Source: Myxococcales bacterium
GTDB taxonomy: Bacteria > Myxococcota > Myxococcia > Myxococcales > Myxococcaceae
NCBI GenBank assembly: GCA_030681895.1
Contig: JAUXRI010000002.1
Location: 1 to 39,664 of the forward strand
Length of the DNA stretch: 39,664 nt
Direction: 5' to 3'
The translations under genes and the position numbers were made by a program. This document shows, piece after piece, positions 8,085 through 16,542 of the stretch. Positions within the stretch are counted from its first letter, which is position 1; each line of letters starts with the position of its first letter. Under the pieces are notes generated by a model. That model saw only the letters and a program-made list of their open reading frames with translations. It searched no databases and was not told where the DNA came from.

Positions 8085-8566
8085 CGCTCGCCTTGCTGGT
8101 GTCGCTGATGCTGGGCCAGGGCTACGCGCCGCAACGCCAGGGGCTCGATCCACTCGAGGCCGAGAAGGAAGCCCGCGTGATGCGGCTGGGTAAGCAGCTG
8201 CGGTGCGCGGTGTGTCAGGGCGTGTCGATCGCCGACTCTCCGGCTTCGATGGCGCGGGCGCAGCTCGACAAGGTTCGTGAGCTGGTCTCCGAGAACAAGA
8301 CCGACGACGAGATCTACGCGTACTTCATCGAGCGTTACGGCGAGTGGGTGCTGCTCCAGCCGACGACGGGGGGCCTCAACTCGGTGTTGTGGCTCGGGCC
8401 GCTCGCGCTGCTGGGCATTGGGCTGATCGTCATCGTGATGCAGTCGAAGAAGAGCGCCGTGATGCTCCCGATCCCGCAGACCGCCGCTGTCGCAGAGGTT
8501 GCGAGCCCGGCGCCGACCTCAGATGACGCCCTGCTCGCGCAGGTGCGTGCCGACCAGGAGAAGTGA
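8081..8566 (+). CDS. ccmH: CcmH, apocytochrome thiol-handling protein
   Basis: A 161-residue protein with a signal segment, the LRCAVCQGVSIADSP motif (Cys42, Cys45) that defines CcmH/CycL, the three-helix bundle continuing to FIERYGEWVLLQP, one membrane helix (LGPLALLGIGLIVIVM) and a short tail. The CXXC forms a mixed disulfide with apocytochrome c and is recycled by CcmG. The start is GTG at 8081, overlapping the stop of the thioredoxin gene by four bases; the signal sequence starts immediately there. The stop overlaps the next ATG (TGATG). Confidence 0.93.
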   Translation: MTLALLVSLMLGQGYAPQRQGLDPLEAEKEARVMRLGKQLRCAVCQGVSIADSPASMARAQLDKVRELVSENKTDDEIYAYFIERYGEWVLLQPTTGGLNSVLWLGPLALLGIGLIVIVMQSKKSAVMLPIPQTAAVAEVASPAPTSDDALLAQVRADQEK

Positions 8567-9522
8567 TGGCTGCGCCCGAGACGAATTGGCTGCCTGGCAT
8601 TCTGGTGACCGCCGCGGGAATCGCGGGCTCACTCGCGTATCTGTTCGTCGCGAAGCGCGCCGCGCCGGCGAAAGAGGCGCCACCTGACGATCTCAACGCG
8701 CGCTACCAGACGGTGATCGGCGAGCTCAAAGAGCACACCGCCAACAAGCACCTGCTGCCGGCCGCCCAGTGGGAGACCGAGAAGAAGCGCCTCGAGGGGC
8801 TCGCGGTGACGCTGCTGAAGGAGCGCGACGCGCACAAACACGAGGCGCTCAAGGCCGAGGCGCGCGCCGAGAAGCGGGCCCAGGTGGCCGAGACCGGCCT
8901 GCTCGCGAAGAACCCGACGCTCAAGGGCGCGCTCATCGGTGGCGCCGTCGTTCTCTTCTTCACGGTGCTGTGGTTCTCGATGAACGAGGCGACCCGGGCT
9001 CGCGAAGACGGCATGGGCGTGACCGGCGGCGTACCGGGTGGCGCTGCCGGCGCGGCCCCGATGGGCGCCCCGCAGGAGCCTCAGTCGGACCCGAAGCTCG
9101 AGGCGGTGCTGGGCGCGGTGCAGAAGGCGCCTGACGATGTCGACGCGCTGGCGGAGGCGGGCCTGTACCTCATCAGCAAGCAGGGCTTCACCGAGTCGCG
9201 GCCCTTCATTCAGCGCGCGACGATGCTCGACCCGTTCCACACGAAGACGCGGGTCTGCCGCGCCATCATGCAGGCCGTCGATGGTGACGTCGCGACTGCG
9301 CTGGTCGAGCTCGAGCGGCTCGGCGCGCTCTACCCCGAGGCGTACCCGGGGCACCTCTACGCCGGGATGATCTCGATGGACCAGAACGACCCTGCCCGGG
9401 CCGTGAAGAACTTCGAGAGCTACGTCGCCGTCGCGCCGCAGGCTGAGGTGCCGCCGATGATGCGCGGCGCCATCGCTCAGATCCGGCAGCAGATGGCGTC
9501 GGGGATGCCTCCGCAGCCGTAA
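8566..9522 (+). CDS. CcmI-like membrane TPR protein
   Basis: A 318-residue protein with two membrane helices (about 8-28 and 112-132) around a charged, coiled-coil-prone cytoplasmic segment (ELKEHTANKHLLPAAQWETEKKRLEG), then a Gly/Ala/Pro linker and a C-terminal periplasmic TPR domain of about 150 residues (EAGLYLISKQGFTESRPFIQ..., ALVELERLGALYPEAYPGHL..., AVKNFESYVAVAPQ). This is the architecture of CcmI/CycH, which binds the C-terminus of apocytochromes and presents them to CcmF/H. The ATG at 8566 shares one base with the ccmH stop. The name rests on architecture and last position in the ccm operon. Confidence 0.82.
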   Translation: MAAPETNWLPGILVTAAGIAGSLAYLFVAKRAAPAKEAPPDDLNARYQTVIGELKEHTANKHLLPAAQWETEKKRLEGLAVTLLKERDAHKHEALKAEARAEKRAQVAETGLLAKNPTLKGALIGGAVVLFFTVLWFSMNEATRAREDGMGVTGGVPGGAAGAAPMGAPQEPQSDPKLEAVLGAVQKAPDDVDALAEAGLYLISKQGFTESRPFIQRATMLDPFHTKTRVCRAIMQAVDGDVATALVELERLGALYPEAYPGHLYAGMISMDQNDPARAVKNFESYVAVAPQAEVPPMMRGAIAQIRQQMASGMPPQP

Positions 9523-9541
9523 TTCTGATTCTCCCCGCCGC

Positions 9542-9614
9542 GTCACGAACTCCCCGGCGGTTGGCCCAACGACAGCGGGTCCTGCCGGCGAATCGCGCTC
9601 CGCCGAGTCGTGAC
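9542..9614. terminator. Long imperfect inverted repeat between convergent genes
   Basis: The arms GTCACGAACTC (9542-9552) plus GGCGG (9556-9560) pair with CCGCC (9600-9604) plus GAGTCGTGAC (9605-9614), apart from one bulged A and a CCC bulge. The element lies between the ccmI stop and the stop of the convergent VWA gene, so it can serve both strands. No U-run follows on either side. It may be a terminator or mRNA 3' stabilising structure rather than a canonical intrinsic terminator. Confidence 0.45.
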
Positions 9615-9636
9615 ACGGGCTGACCGCAGACCAGCG

Positions 9637-11439
9637 TCAGCGCGTCGCGACGGCCTTCAGCACGGGCCGCGACTTCTCGAGCAGCGTGACGAACTCCCGG
9701 CGATCGGCCTCGTCACCTGCCGCGCTGCGGGCGATCTCGAGGACCGCGTCGACGTTCCAGCTGCGAGCGTGCGGGCTCTGACGGAAGAGCTCTGCCGCGC
9801 CCATCACCGCCGTCGCGAACCGAAGATCGTTCGCTGCACCATCGAAGCGCGTCGCGAGCGCGGCCCCAGGGAACGGGAAGGCCTGCTCGGCGGCCTCGGT
9901 GCCACGCGGCTTCTTCGCGCGCACCCGCACCGTGCAGAGCTTCGCACCGGCGCCCGGCTTGAGCTCGACCTCGTACAGCGCCGTCACCGTGTGGCCCGAG
10001 CCGATCTCACCCGCGTCGACGCGATCGTTGCGGAAGTCGACGTCGGCGATGTCGCGGTTCTCGTAGCCGATGAGGCGGTAGCGCTTCACCTGCGCGGCGT
10101 CGAAGTCGACCTGGAGCTTCACGTCCTGGGCGATCACCTCGAGCGTGCCGCCCAGCTCGGTCTGGAACACCCGCTTCGCCTCGAACAACGAGTCGACGTA
10201 GGAGTGGTTGCCGTTTCCCTTGTTGGCGAACTGCTCCATCACGTCGTCCTTGTAGTTGCCCATGCCGAAGCCGACGGTGGTGACGGTGATGCCTTCCTTC
10301 GTGTGGCCGGCGATCAGCTCCCGAATCTCACCGGGCGTGGCGGGGCCGACGTTGGCGTCACCGTCGGAGAGGATGATGACGCGCGAGAGCGATGCGCCGT
10401 CGAGCACCTTCGTCGCCTGCTGGTAGGCCAGCTCGATGCCCGAGGCCATCGCCGTCGAGCCGCCGGCAGTGAGCCCCGCGATCGCCTCATGAATGAGCGC
10501 CTTCTGCTCCATGCCGGTGTGCGGGAGCACCACGCGCACGTTGCCGGCGTAGGTGACGAGCGCCACCGTGTCGCCGTCACGCAGGTTATCGACGAGCAGC
10601 CGAAGGGCGCGCTGCGCGAGTGGCAGCTTGTCGGGTGACCGCATCGAGCCCGAGACGTCGACGAGGAAGGTGAGGTGCGCGGGCTTGCGCTCCGAGACCG
10701 AGAGCCTGCGCCCCTGGATTCCAACGCGGAGCAGGTGCGTTCCGCTCGAGAACGGAGACGGCGCCGCGTCCATCGTCACGCCGAGCGCGCCACCTTCGGG
10801 CTGCGGGTAGCGGTACTTGAAGTAGTTGAGGAACTCTTCGACGCGCACCGACTCGGCCGGAGGCATCTGGCCCTCGACGATCTTCCGACGCGCGATGGTG
10901 TACGAAGCCGTGTCGACGTCGGCGGCGAAGGTCGACAGATGATCTTTCGCGGTGTCGGTCCACGCGTTGACGCCGTAGTCGCCGTACGACTCGCCGCCGC
11001 TCCGATCGACGGACCGGCCCGCGGCGCCAAACGCGTAGCCAGCCGACAGTCCTGAGACGGCGCCCTTGCCACCACGAAGGCCGAGCCCCCCCACTCCGCT
11101 CGCGGAGCCGATGCCGTGCCCAGCATTCATTCCTCCGAGCCCGCCAATGACTGGTCCGCTCGCCGTGCCAACGCCGTTTCCCGATCCCAGGAGCGCTGAC
11201 AGGTCTCGTTTGCCCGCCTTGCCCTCGGCGAGGCCCGTCAGCTTCACGGGGTCAGCCTTCGCGACCTGCTTCGGTGCCAGCGTCGCCACCGACTTCGGCT
11301 CAGGGGCGTGCTCTGGCTTCCGCGCCTCTTCCTTCTTGATGGTCTTCTCGACGACTTCGAGGTGCACCGCTTCGGGTGGCCCGGTCGGCGTGGAACAGGC
11401 GCAACAGACACACACCGCGGCGAAGGCGGACAGTCGCAT
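9637..11439 (-). CDS. VWA-domain lipoprotein (YfbK-like, with C-terminal DUF3520-type domain)
   Basis: A 600-residue exported protein. The leader MRLSAFAAVCVCCAC is a Cys-rich lipoprotein signal, with Cys15 the likely acylation site. Next come a Lys/Glu/Pro linker (about 25-65) and a Gly-rich stretch (about 84-140, with GVGGLGLRGG). The conserved YfbK-type segment DVDTASYTIARRKI precedes the VWA domain (about 253-430), whose MIDAS is complete: DVSGSM at 261-266, GGSTAM, and LSDGDAN. A C-terminal domain (about 450-590) ends it. A GGAG site precedes the ATG. The family is probably involved in envelope protein interactions; no precise function is known. It lies 84 bases downstream of the rhodanese gene on the same strand. 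Confidence 0.85.
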   Translation of the reverse strand: MRLSAFAAVCVCCACSTPTGPPEAVHLEVVEKTIKKEEARKPEHAPEPKSVATLAPKQVAKADPVKLTGLAEGKAGKRDLSALLGSGNGVGTASGPVIGGLGGMNAGHGIGSASGVGGLGLRGGKGAVSGLSAGYAFGAAGRSVDRSGGESYGDYGVNAWTDTAKDHLSTFAADVDTASYTIARRKIVEGQMPPAESVRVEEFLNYFKYRYPQPEGGALGVTMDAAPSPFSSGTHLLRVGIQGRRLSVSERKPAHLTFLVDVSGSMRSPDKLPLAQRALRLLVDNLRDGDTVALVTYAGNVRVVLPHTGMEQKALIHEAIAGLTAGGSTAMASGIELAYQQATKVLDGASLSRVIILSDGDANVGPATPGEIRELIAGHTKEGITVTTVGFGMGNYKDDVMEQFANKGNGNHSYVDSLFEAKRVFQTELGGTLEVIAQDVKLQVDFDAAQVKRYRLIGYENRDIADVDFRNDRVDAGEIGSGHTVTALYEVELKPGAGAKLCTVRVRAKKPRGTEAAEQAFPFPGAALATRFDGAANDLRFATAVMGAAELFRQSPHARSWNVDAVLEIARSAAGDEADRREFVTLLEKSRPVLKAVATR

Positions 11440-11523
11440 GGAGAGCTCCGATGGAAGAGAAACACCCGCGGTGAGGCGGGCTCGGAGGCTCCAGACACCG
11501 GCTCGAGCACCGGGTTCCCGGCC

Positions 11524-11922
11524 CTACTTCGACGGCTTCTTCTCGAGCGGGTGCCCCGCGGCCTTCCAGCCCCTCATGCCCTCGCTCATCACCGCCACGT
11601 TGCTCCATCCACTCTTCGCTGCCCGACCGGCAGCGTCATGAGAGGACGTTCACATTCGACTCGTGCAGTAGAAGACGAGCGGCCGGCCCTTGTCCTGCGG
11701 CAGCTCGGTGAGCGGGTACTCGTTGTAATCGGTGAGGCGCACCGCACCCGCCACCCAGCCCACGGCGTCACGGTACTCGTCGGTGTTGGCATCGACGGGC
11801 GTCGCGGTGCCTGCAGCAAACTGCGCCGCGGCTTCGGCGACGGCGACGTCTTTCACGGGCGCTGACTCGCGCTTGCAGCCGACGGTGAACACAGCCAGCG
11901 CAGCGACGAGGACTCGAATCAT
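11524..11922 (-). CDS. Rhodanese-domain lipoprotein with in-frame UGA (candidate selenoprotein)
   Basis: The frame runs 132 codons from ATG 11922 to TAG 11524-11526 with a single UGA at codon 91 (11650-11652). The leader MIRVLVAALAVFTVGC is a lipoprotein signal (Cys16). The rest is a single rhodanese domain, including GWVAGAVRLTDY, the active-site loop LVFYCTSRM-UGA-TSSHDAA and, after the UGA, NVAVMSEGMRGWKAAGHPLE, the normal rhodanese ending. In the YC-x4-C-x-ASH subfamily, as recalled, the UGA position is the second Cys (Cys86 is the first). A SECIS-like hairpin follows at 11617-11635. I therefore read UGA as selenocysteine. The alternatives are a recent nonsense mutation, which would leave a 90-residue fragment, or a sequence error. 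A TTG start at 11958 is possible but would spoil the leader. Confidence 0.7.
11617..11635 (-). promoter_or_regulatory. SECIS-like hairpin downstream of in-frame UGA
   Basis: On the minus strand CGCTGCC (11635-11629), loop GGTCG (11628-11624) and GGCAGCG (11623-11617) form a perfect 7-bp stem with a 5-nt loop. The loop begins GGU, the bases SelB contacts in the loop of the E. coli fdhF element. There are 21 nt between the UGA and the loop, inside the 16-37 nt window used for bacterial SECIS elements. The hairpin lies inside the coding frame, as bacterial SECIS elements do. No bulged U in the upper stem is apparent. Confidence 0.6.
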
Positions 11923-11961
11923 GCAGGCGTCGTACTGCCCGCTGACGTGCACGCGCAACGG

Positions 11962-13863
11962 TCAGCGCGAGAAGGCGTGAACCGTCCTTCGGCCGTCATC
12001 GGTCATGACGATGAGGTGCGGGAGCTCGACCACTGGCTGGCTGAAGTCGAGTCGATGCAGCGGGCTGACCGAGAACCGGCACTCGGCGAGCGGGGCTCCG
12101 TCAGGCGCGAAGTCGTAGAGCACGGGGCCGTTGCTCCACGACTGGTGGGTGAACGAGATCGCGCCAGCGGCCGAGACGCGCGGCGTCGTCGTTCGTGGTG
12201 GCCAGAACATGAAGTCGAGCAGCGAGGTCTTCTGCCAACCCGTCGCCTCGCTCATCAACTCGATGAAGTGACTCCGCACGCCCACCAACACCACGCCGGC
12301 GTCGGTCTGCAGCGCCGTCGGGAACATCGTGTTCTGAAACCGCGGCACGCTGTGCGCCTGGCCATCGCGGCCAAGCCACCCCTGGCCCGAATGGAACACC
12401 CGATCTCCGACGACCTCGAGCAACGAGACCGCACCGACGGAAGAGAACCAGCGTTGCCCGTTCGCGGGATCGAGCCCGATGACGCGGCCTCCAACGCCCG
12501 GCGTGTACTCGCCAGCGAACACCACGAGATCGAAGTGGATGACCGCAACCGACGGCAATGGAATCGACGCGCTGCCGAGGGCGACGGCGGGAAAGCGCCT
12601 CTCCCACTGGAGCCGACCGTGTCGCAGATCGAGCCGCGCGAGGTTGGGCTCGTAGCCGCCGAACACCGAGCTGCGGAACACACCAGCCACGAAGAGTGCG
12701 TTGGGCTCACGCGCGGCCAGCCCGGAGACCTGCCGACGCTCGCTCGAGCCGCGAAGCGGGAGCACCGTGCGCCAGAGGAACACGCCGTCGCTGTGACGAC
12801 GGGCTTCGACCTCGCCGTTCGACGCAATGATGATCGCCTCACCCGAGACGATGGCAGGCGCTGGCGCGCGGTACCGTGACGCCAGCCCGCTCAGGCCGGT
12901 CGGCACGGCGTAGCGGAGCGTGCCTGCAGGCGTCACCGACACGAGCACGCACGGCGCGCCGCACTCGAACCAGAACAGGTTGCCTGCGGCGTCGGTGAGC
13001 CCGGGGAAGTCGACCTCGCCGCTGGCCCGGTGTTGCCACGCGAGCGACAACGCCGTCGGCGGCTGCTGTTGGCACGCTCCACCCGAGCAGACCCCGGCGG
13101 CCTGACAGACCGAGCTGGGCCCGCAGGACTCGCCGTCAGGAACCGGGCGCTCGACGCACGCTCCCCCGAGGCAGATCTTCGCGGTGGAGCAGTCACGCGG
13201 ACCGCACGCGACGCCGTCGTCGAGCGCGCTCGTCACGCAACCGAGCTTCGAGTCGCAGCGTGCGGCCTGGCATGGATCGTCAGAGCCGCAGCGCACGGGC
13301 GAGTGAAGACAGCCCGCCGACGGCTCGCACGCATCGGCGGTGCAGGCGTCACCGTCGTCACACGTCGCGAAGAGACCGCGGCACACGCCCGCCTGGCAGC
13401 GTCCGTCCACCACGCAGGCCGCGCTGCAGCTCGAACCTTCGGACCGAGGTGCTGAGACACACGCGGCAGCATCGTCGCTCCAGCTCGCCTCGACGCAGGG
13501 GTCGTCGGCGGCGCAGCTCGTGCGAGTCACGCCTTCACCATGAAGCTCGACGCGAAGTTCCAACGCGTCGCTGGTGAGCGTCAGCACGCTCTCGAACGCT
13601 CCCTGCTGAGTTGGCGCGAAGACGACGGTCCGGTCCGTGGGAGTGATGAACGCAGGCGAGTCGACCGAGAACGGAGACGTCGTCGTCAGCGTGCCGCTCG
13701 CGCGCCCCTCGAGGACGAGCGTTCGGGAGCGAGTGGATCCAACCGCCACCCGGCCGAAGTCGAGCGTCGTGGGCACGCCCTCGAGCACCGCGGGCGCGTC
13801 TGAAAGCGTCGGGCCTCGACACCCGCTCAGGAACACGATGGCCAAGAGGAGAACGCGATGCAC
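11962..13863 (-). CDS. Lipoprotein with ASH-like domain, Cys-rich repeats and a beta-propeller-like C-terminus
   Basis: A 633-residue exported protein. The GTG at 13863 gives VHRVLLLAIVFLSGC with a good lipobox (LSGC) and a GGTGG site five bases upstream; a longer frame reaching 14034 runs back through the terminator hairpin and is rejected. Residues about 25-110 form an immunoglobulin-like ASH/choice-of-anchor segment (TTLDFGRVAVGSTRSRTLVL). Residues about 115-265 contain dense Cys repeats of the CDDGDACTADAC type common in myxobacterial surface proteins. The remaining 360 residues resemble a PQQ-like propeller with repeated strand patterns (ARLDLRHGRLQWERRFP, IGLDPANGQRWFSSV). Function unknown, probably a surface binding protein. 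The gap to the rhodanese gene is 39 bases. Confidence 0.72.
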   Translation of the reverse strand: MHRVLLLAIVFLSGCRGPTLSDAPAVLEGVPTTLDFGRVAVGSTRSRTLVLEGRASGTLTTTSPFSVDSPAFITPTDRTVVFAPTQQGAFESVLTLTSDALELRVELHGEGVTRTSCAADDPCVEASWSDDAAACVSAPRSEGSSCSAACVVDGRCQAGVCRGLFATCDDGDACTADACEPSAGCLHSPVRCGSDDPCQAARCDSKLGCVTSALDDGVACGPRDCSTAKICLGGACVERPVPDGESCGPSSVCQAAGVCSGGACQQQPPTALSLAWQHRASGEVDFPGLTDAAGNLFWFECGAPCVLVSVTPAGTLRYAVPTGLSGLASRYRAPAPAIVSGEAIIIASNGEVEARRHSDGVFLWRTVLPLRGSSERRQVSGLAAREPNALFVAGVFRSSVFGGYEPNLARLDLRHGRLQWERRFPAVALGSASIPLPSVAVIHFDLVVFAGEYTPGVGGRVIGLDPANGQRWFSSVGAVSLLEVVGDRVFHSGQGWLGRDGQAHSVPRFQNTMFPTALQTDAGVVLVGVRSHFIELMSEATGWQKTSLLDFMFWPPRTTTPRVSAAGAISFTHQSWSNGPVLYDFAPDGAPLAECRFSVSPLHRLDFSQPVVELPHLIVMTDDGRRTVHAFSR

Positions 13864-13987
13864 GAGCGCCACCAGCACCCGGCATGCCAGCAGCGCGCGC
13901 GGCAGCTCGACTCGCGTGATGGAACGGAGTCGTCGGCTCGAGCCATCAGCTGCAGGGGAAGGCCGACACCCGAGGCGCTCACGAAAC

Positions 13988-14030
13988 ACGACAAGGCCCG
14001 GCGCTCCACGAGGGGAGGCCGGGCCGTCGT
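13988..14030 (-). terminator. GC-rich hairpin after the VIT-VWA gene
   Basis: ACGAC-aa-GGCCCGGC (13988-14002) pairs with GCCGGGCC-GTCGT (14018-14030) around a 15-base loop. It begins 15 bases past the VIT-VWA stop in its direction of transcription and is followed by only a short T-containing stretch (GTTTCG). It is a likely terminator with a weak U-tract. It also explains the 180-base gap between the two coding regions. Confidence 0.6.
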
Positions 14031-14044
14031 TCACTGCACCGTCA

Positions 14045-16417
14045 TCACTTCAGGAAGTCGCCGATCTTGTCCGCCTTCGTCTCGCCATCGTCGGGGGCGA
14101 TCACCAGGCTCTTGTCCTTGCCGACGACGATGACGACGCGGTTGCCGAGCGAGAGCGCGGCCTTCAGCTCGGGCTTGAGCTTCAAGATCGCGAAGTACGC
14201 ATCCGAGAGGTACTTCACCTTCAGCTGCTTCGGCGTGCCGTTGACGGCCTCGGAGTCGATCCACCCGCCCATACGGAACAGGAACGTGCGACCCGACGCG
14301 ACACGCACGGGGTCCGACGCCTTCGTGCCCACTTCCTGGTCCTTCATCGAGCGCACCTTCTTGGCGACCGCGATGCCCGTGGTGCCATCGGCCGACTCGA
14401 GCGCCTTCGACGGCTCTGCAGCAGGCGCGGGGTCCGGCATGGCGAGCCCGCCCTTTGGCTTCTCCTTGCGCTCGGACTTCCCGGCGAAGACGTCGTTGAA
14501 GTCCTCGTCGGCGGGCCGTGCACGGTCGGCAGCCGGGCTCGAGGCCACCGGCGCCGGAGCTCCCTGCCCCGGGCCGCCTCGTCCAGCACCACCGATGCCG
14601 CGCGCGCTCCACGGCACGTCACGGCGCGCTTCTTCTTCCCTCCAGGGGCGCTGCGGAGGCGGAGGCGGGCGCATGTTGTTGGCCACCGGCGCGACGTCTT
14701 CCACCACCAGGTACGAGGTGTACGGCGTCACGATGCCGTACTTCTTCCCGAGCATGACGATCTCGTCCTTGAGCTCCGGCTTCTCGCCGTGCAGACGAAT
14801 CTCGTCGAGCAGGTAGCCGACCTTGCGAATGGCCCACAGGCGCGGAACGAAGTCGTACGCTTTGCCCTCTTTCACGGCGTCGGCGCGGTACTCGTAGACG
14901 GTCTTCTTCCCGTTCATGGAGCCGCTCAACACCACCGCGGCCTCTTTCGGCGTGCGGTAGCGGCCGGTAACGACGAGCTGCGTGCCCTTGAACAGGTCGG
15001 GCAGCTTCTTCGGGTAGACGTCGTACGCACCGAAGGCCGCGAGATCGAGCGACAGATCCGCGAGCACCGGATTGGCGACCTTGTCGAACAGACCCGAGAC
15101 GCGCACCTCGAAGTCCTTGCCGTCGCGCGCGAAGTCCGACGTGCCGCGGCCGTCTTCGGCGATGCGGTCGAGCAGGCGGGCGTTCAGATCTTCACCGACG
15201 CCAAACGTGAAGACGCGGCTGCCCTTGTTCCCACCACGCGCACGGCTGGCGATGTCGGGCTCCTCAGTGACGCCGACCGTCGGGTGGCCGTCGGTGACGA
15301 ACAACACGATGTGCTGCATCGCGCCACGGCCCTCGGCGTCTTTCAGCGCGCGCTGCAGGCCTTCGTCGATGGCGGTGCCGCCGATGGCCTCGAACGAGGC
15401 GACGAACTCGAGGGCCTTCTTCACGTTCGCTTCGGTGGCGGGCTGCGGCTTCTCGAAGAGCGACTCGACGTCGGTCGAGAACCGCACCACGTTGAACTCG
15501 TCCTTCGCGTTGAGGCGCTGCACGCCGTACTTCATCGAGTCACGCGCCAGCTTGATGCGCTCGCCCATCATCGAGCCCGAGGTGTCCATGACGAACGTGA
15601 TGCGCTTGGGCATCACCTCGTCGGCCTTCAGCTCGGTCTTCGGCGACAGCAGCGCCATGAAGAAGCCGGGCTCTTCGGAGTTCGGCCGATACGGCAGGAA
15701 GCTGAAGCCGATGGCCTTGTCGGACACCGTGTAGAAGAGATCGAGGTCCTTCGAGATGTCGGTGCCCGCGCCCAGCTCGAGGCCGGCCGTCGCGTCGGAG
15801 TCGTTCTTCTTGTTCACGCCCATCTTGTGGGTCGGCGAGTAGACGCTGCGAATCGGCGTCTTCGAGGTGATGTGCGCCGAGAACACGAAGTCCTGCCGCA
15901 CGGTGAGCGACGGCGCTCCACGTGAGCCGGCGCCGAGCGGGTAGTGGTACTGGTAGATGCCCGACTGGAACTCGAGCACCTGGCTGAAGGTCAGCTCGAT
16001 CTTCTGCTCACCGTTGGCCGGCACCGGAAACACGCGCGCACGGAAGGCGTCGGTGTCGATGTACTCGAGCAGGCCCGGGTCCTGGAGGCGCCGCACGATG
16101 CCCTCGTAGATGTCGGTGGCCTTCTGCTTCTCGAGCACCTCGCCCTTGGTCTTCTTCCCGTTGATCCACAGGTAGAAGTCCTGCAGCGCGGCGCCCTTGG
16201 GAAGCGGGAACACGAAGTGCGCCTCGAGCTGCCGCGGCGCCGAGTTCACGAAGACCTGCTCGACCTTCGTCACTGCGGTGCCGTCGACGATCTCGGTCGC
16301 GACGCGTTGGTACTTGATGCCCAGCGGGCCCATCGACTGATCGGTGGGAATCAACATGCCCTGCGCCAGCGACGACGACGCGGCGAACACAGCGGCCAGC
16401 AGCAAAAGTCGGTTCAT
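14045..16417 (-). CDS. Secreted VIT and VWA domain protein
   Basis: A 790-residue exported protein with signal peptide MNRLLLLAAVFAASSSLAQG and a strong GGAGGGG ribosome site. Residues about 30-160 form a VIT domain (VTKVEQVFVNSAPRQLEAHFVFPLP in two parts, with the GKKTKGEVLEKQKATDIYEG segment). Residues about 275-460 form a VWA domain with an intact MIDAS: DTSGSMMG, GGTAIDEG and VTDGHP. A Pro/Gly/Ala-rich disordered linker (about 590-680) leads to a final globular domain. VIT-VWA proteins resemble the inter-alpha-trypsin inhibitor heavy chain and bind partners through metal-dependent adhesion. Bacterial roles are poorly known. It probably has its own promoter in the 125-base divergent gap at 16418-16542. 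Confidence 0.87.
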   Translation of the reverse strand: MNRLLLLAAVFAASSSLAQGMLIPTDQSMGPLGIKYQRVATEIVDGTAVTKVEQVFVNSAPRQLEAHFVFPLPKGAALQDFYLWINGKKTKGEVLEKQKATDIYEGIVRRLQDPGLLEYIDTDAFRARVFPVPANGEQKIELTFSQVLEFQSGIYQYHYPLGAGSRGAPSLTVRQDFVFSAHITSKTPIRSVYSPTHKMGVNKKNDSDATAGLELGAGTDISKDLDLFYTVSDKAIGFSFLPYRPNSEEPGFFMALLSPKTELKADEVMPKRITFVMDTSGSMMGERIKLARDSMKYGVQRLNAKDEFNVVRFSTDVESLFEKPQPATEANVKKALEFVASFEAIGGTAIDEGLQRALKDAEGRGAMQHIVLFVTDGHPTVGVTEEPDIASRARGGNKGSRVFTFGVGEDLNARLLDRIAEDGRGTSDFARDGKDFEVRVSGLFDKVANPVLADLSLDLAAFGAYDVYPKKLPDLFKGTQLVVTGRYRTPKEAAVVLSGSMNGKKTVYEYRADAVKEGKAYDFVPRLWAIRKVGYLLDEIRLHGEKPELKDEIVMLGKKYGIVTPYTSYLVVEDVAPVANNMRPPPPPQRPWREEEARRDVPWSARGIGGAGRGGPGQGAPAPVASSPAADRARPADEDFNDVFAGKSERKEKPKGGLAMPDPAPAAEPSKALESADGTTGIAVAKKVRSMKDQEVGTKASDPVRVASGRTFLFRMGGWIDSEAVNGTPKQLKVKYLSDAYFAILKLKPELKAALSLGNRVVIVVGKDKSLVIAPDDGETKADKIGDFLK

Positions 16418-16542
16418 GACCCCTCCGAACGTGTGGGGCGCATTGTGGATCTGAGGATCGCCGGAAGTCGCGGGAATTCCTCGCTTCTTTCTGGCGGCGC
16501 CGAGGCTGATTCAGCCCCCGTGCGTGCTATTGAGCGCCCGCC

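Noticed and set aside
11923..11958. Upstream TTG start for the rhodanese lipoprotein
   Set aside because: It would place charged residues before the lipoprotein leader, which starts cleanly at ATG 11922.
13864..14034. N-terminal extension of the propeller lipoprotein
   Set aside because: It reads through the terminator hairpin of the upstream gene and precedes a clean lipobox start.
13637..15925. Long plus-strand open frame opposite the VIT-VWA gene
   Set aside because: Arg/His-rich, no domains, and antisense to a complete VIT-VWA protein; typical shadow frame of GC-rich codon use.
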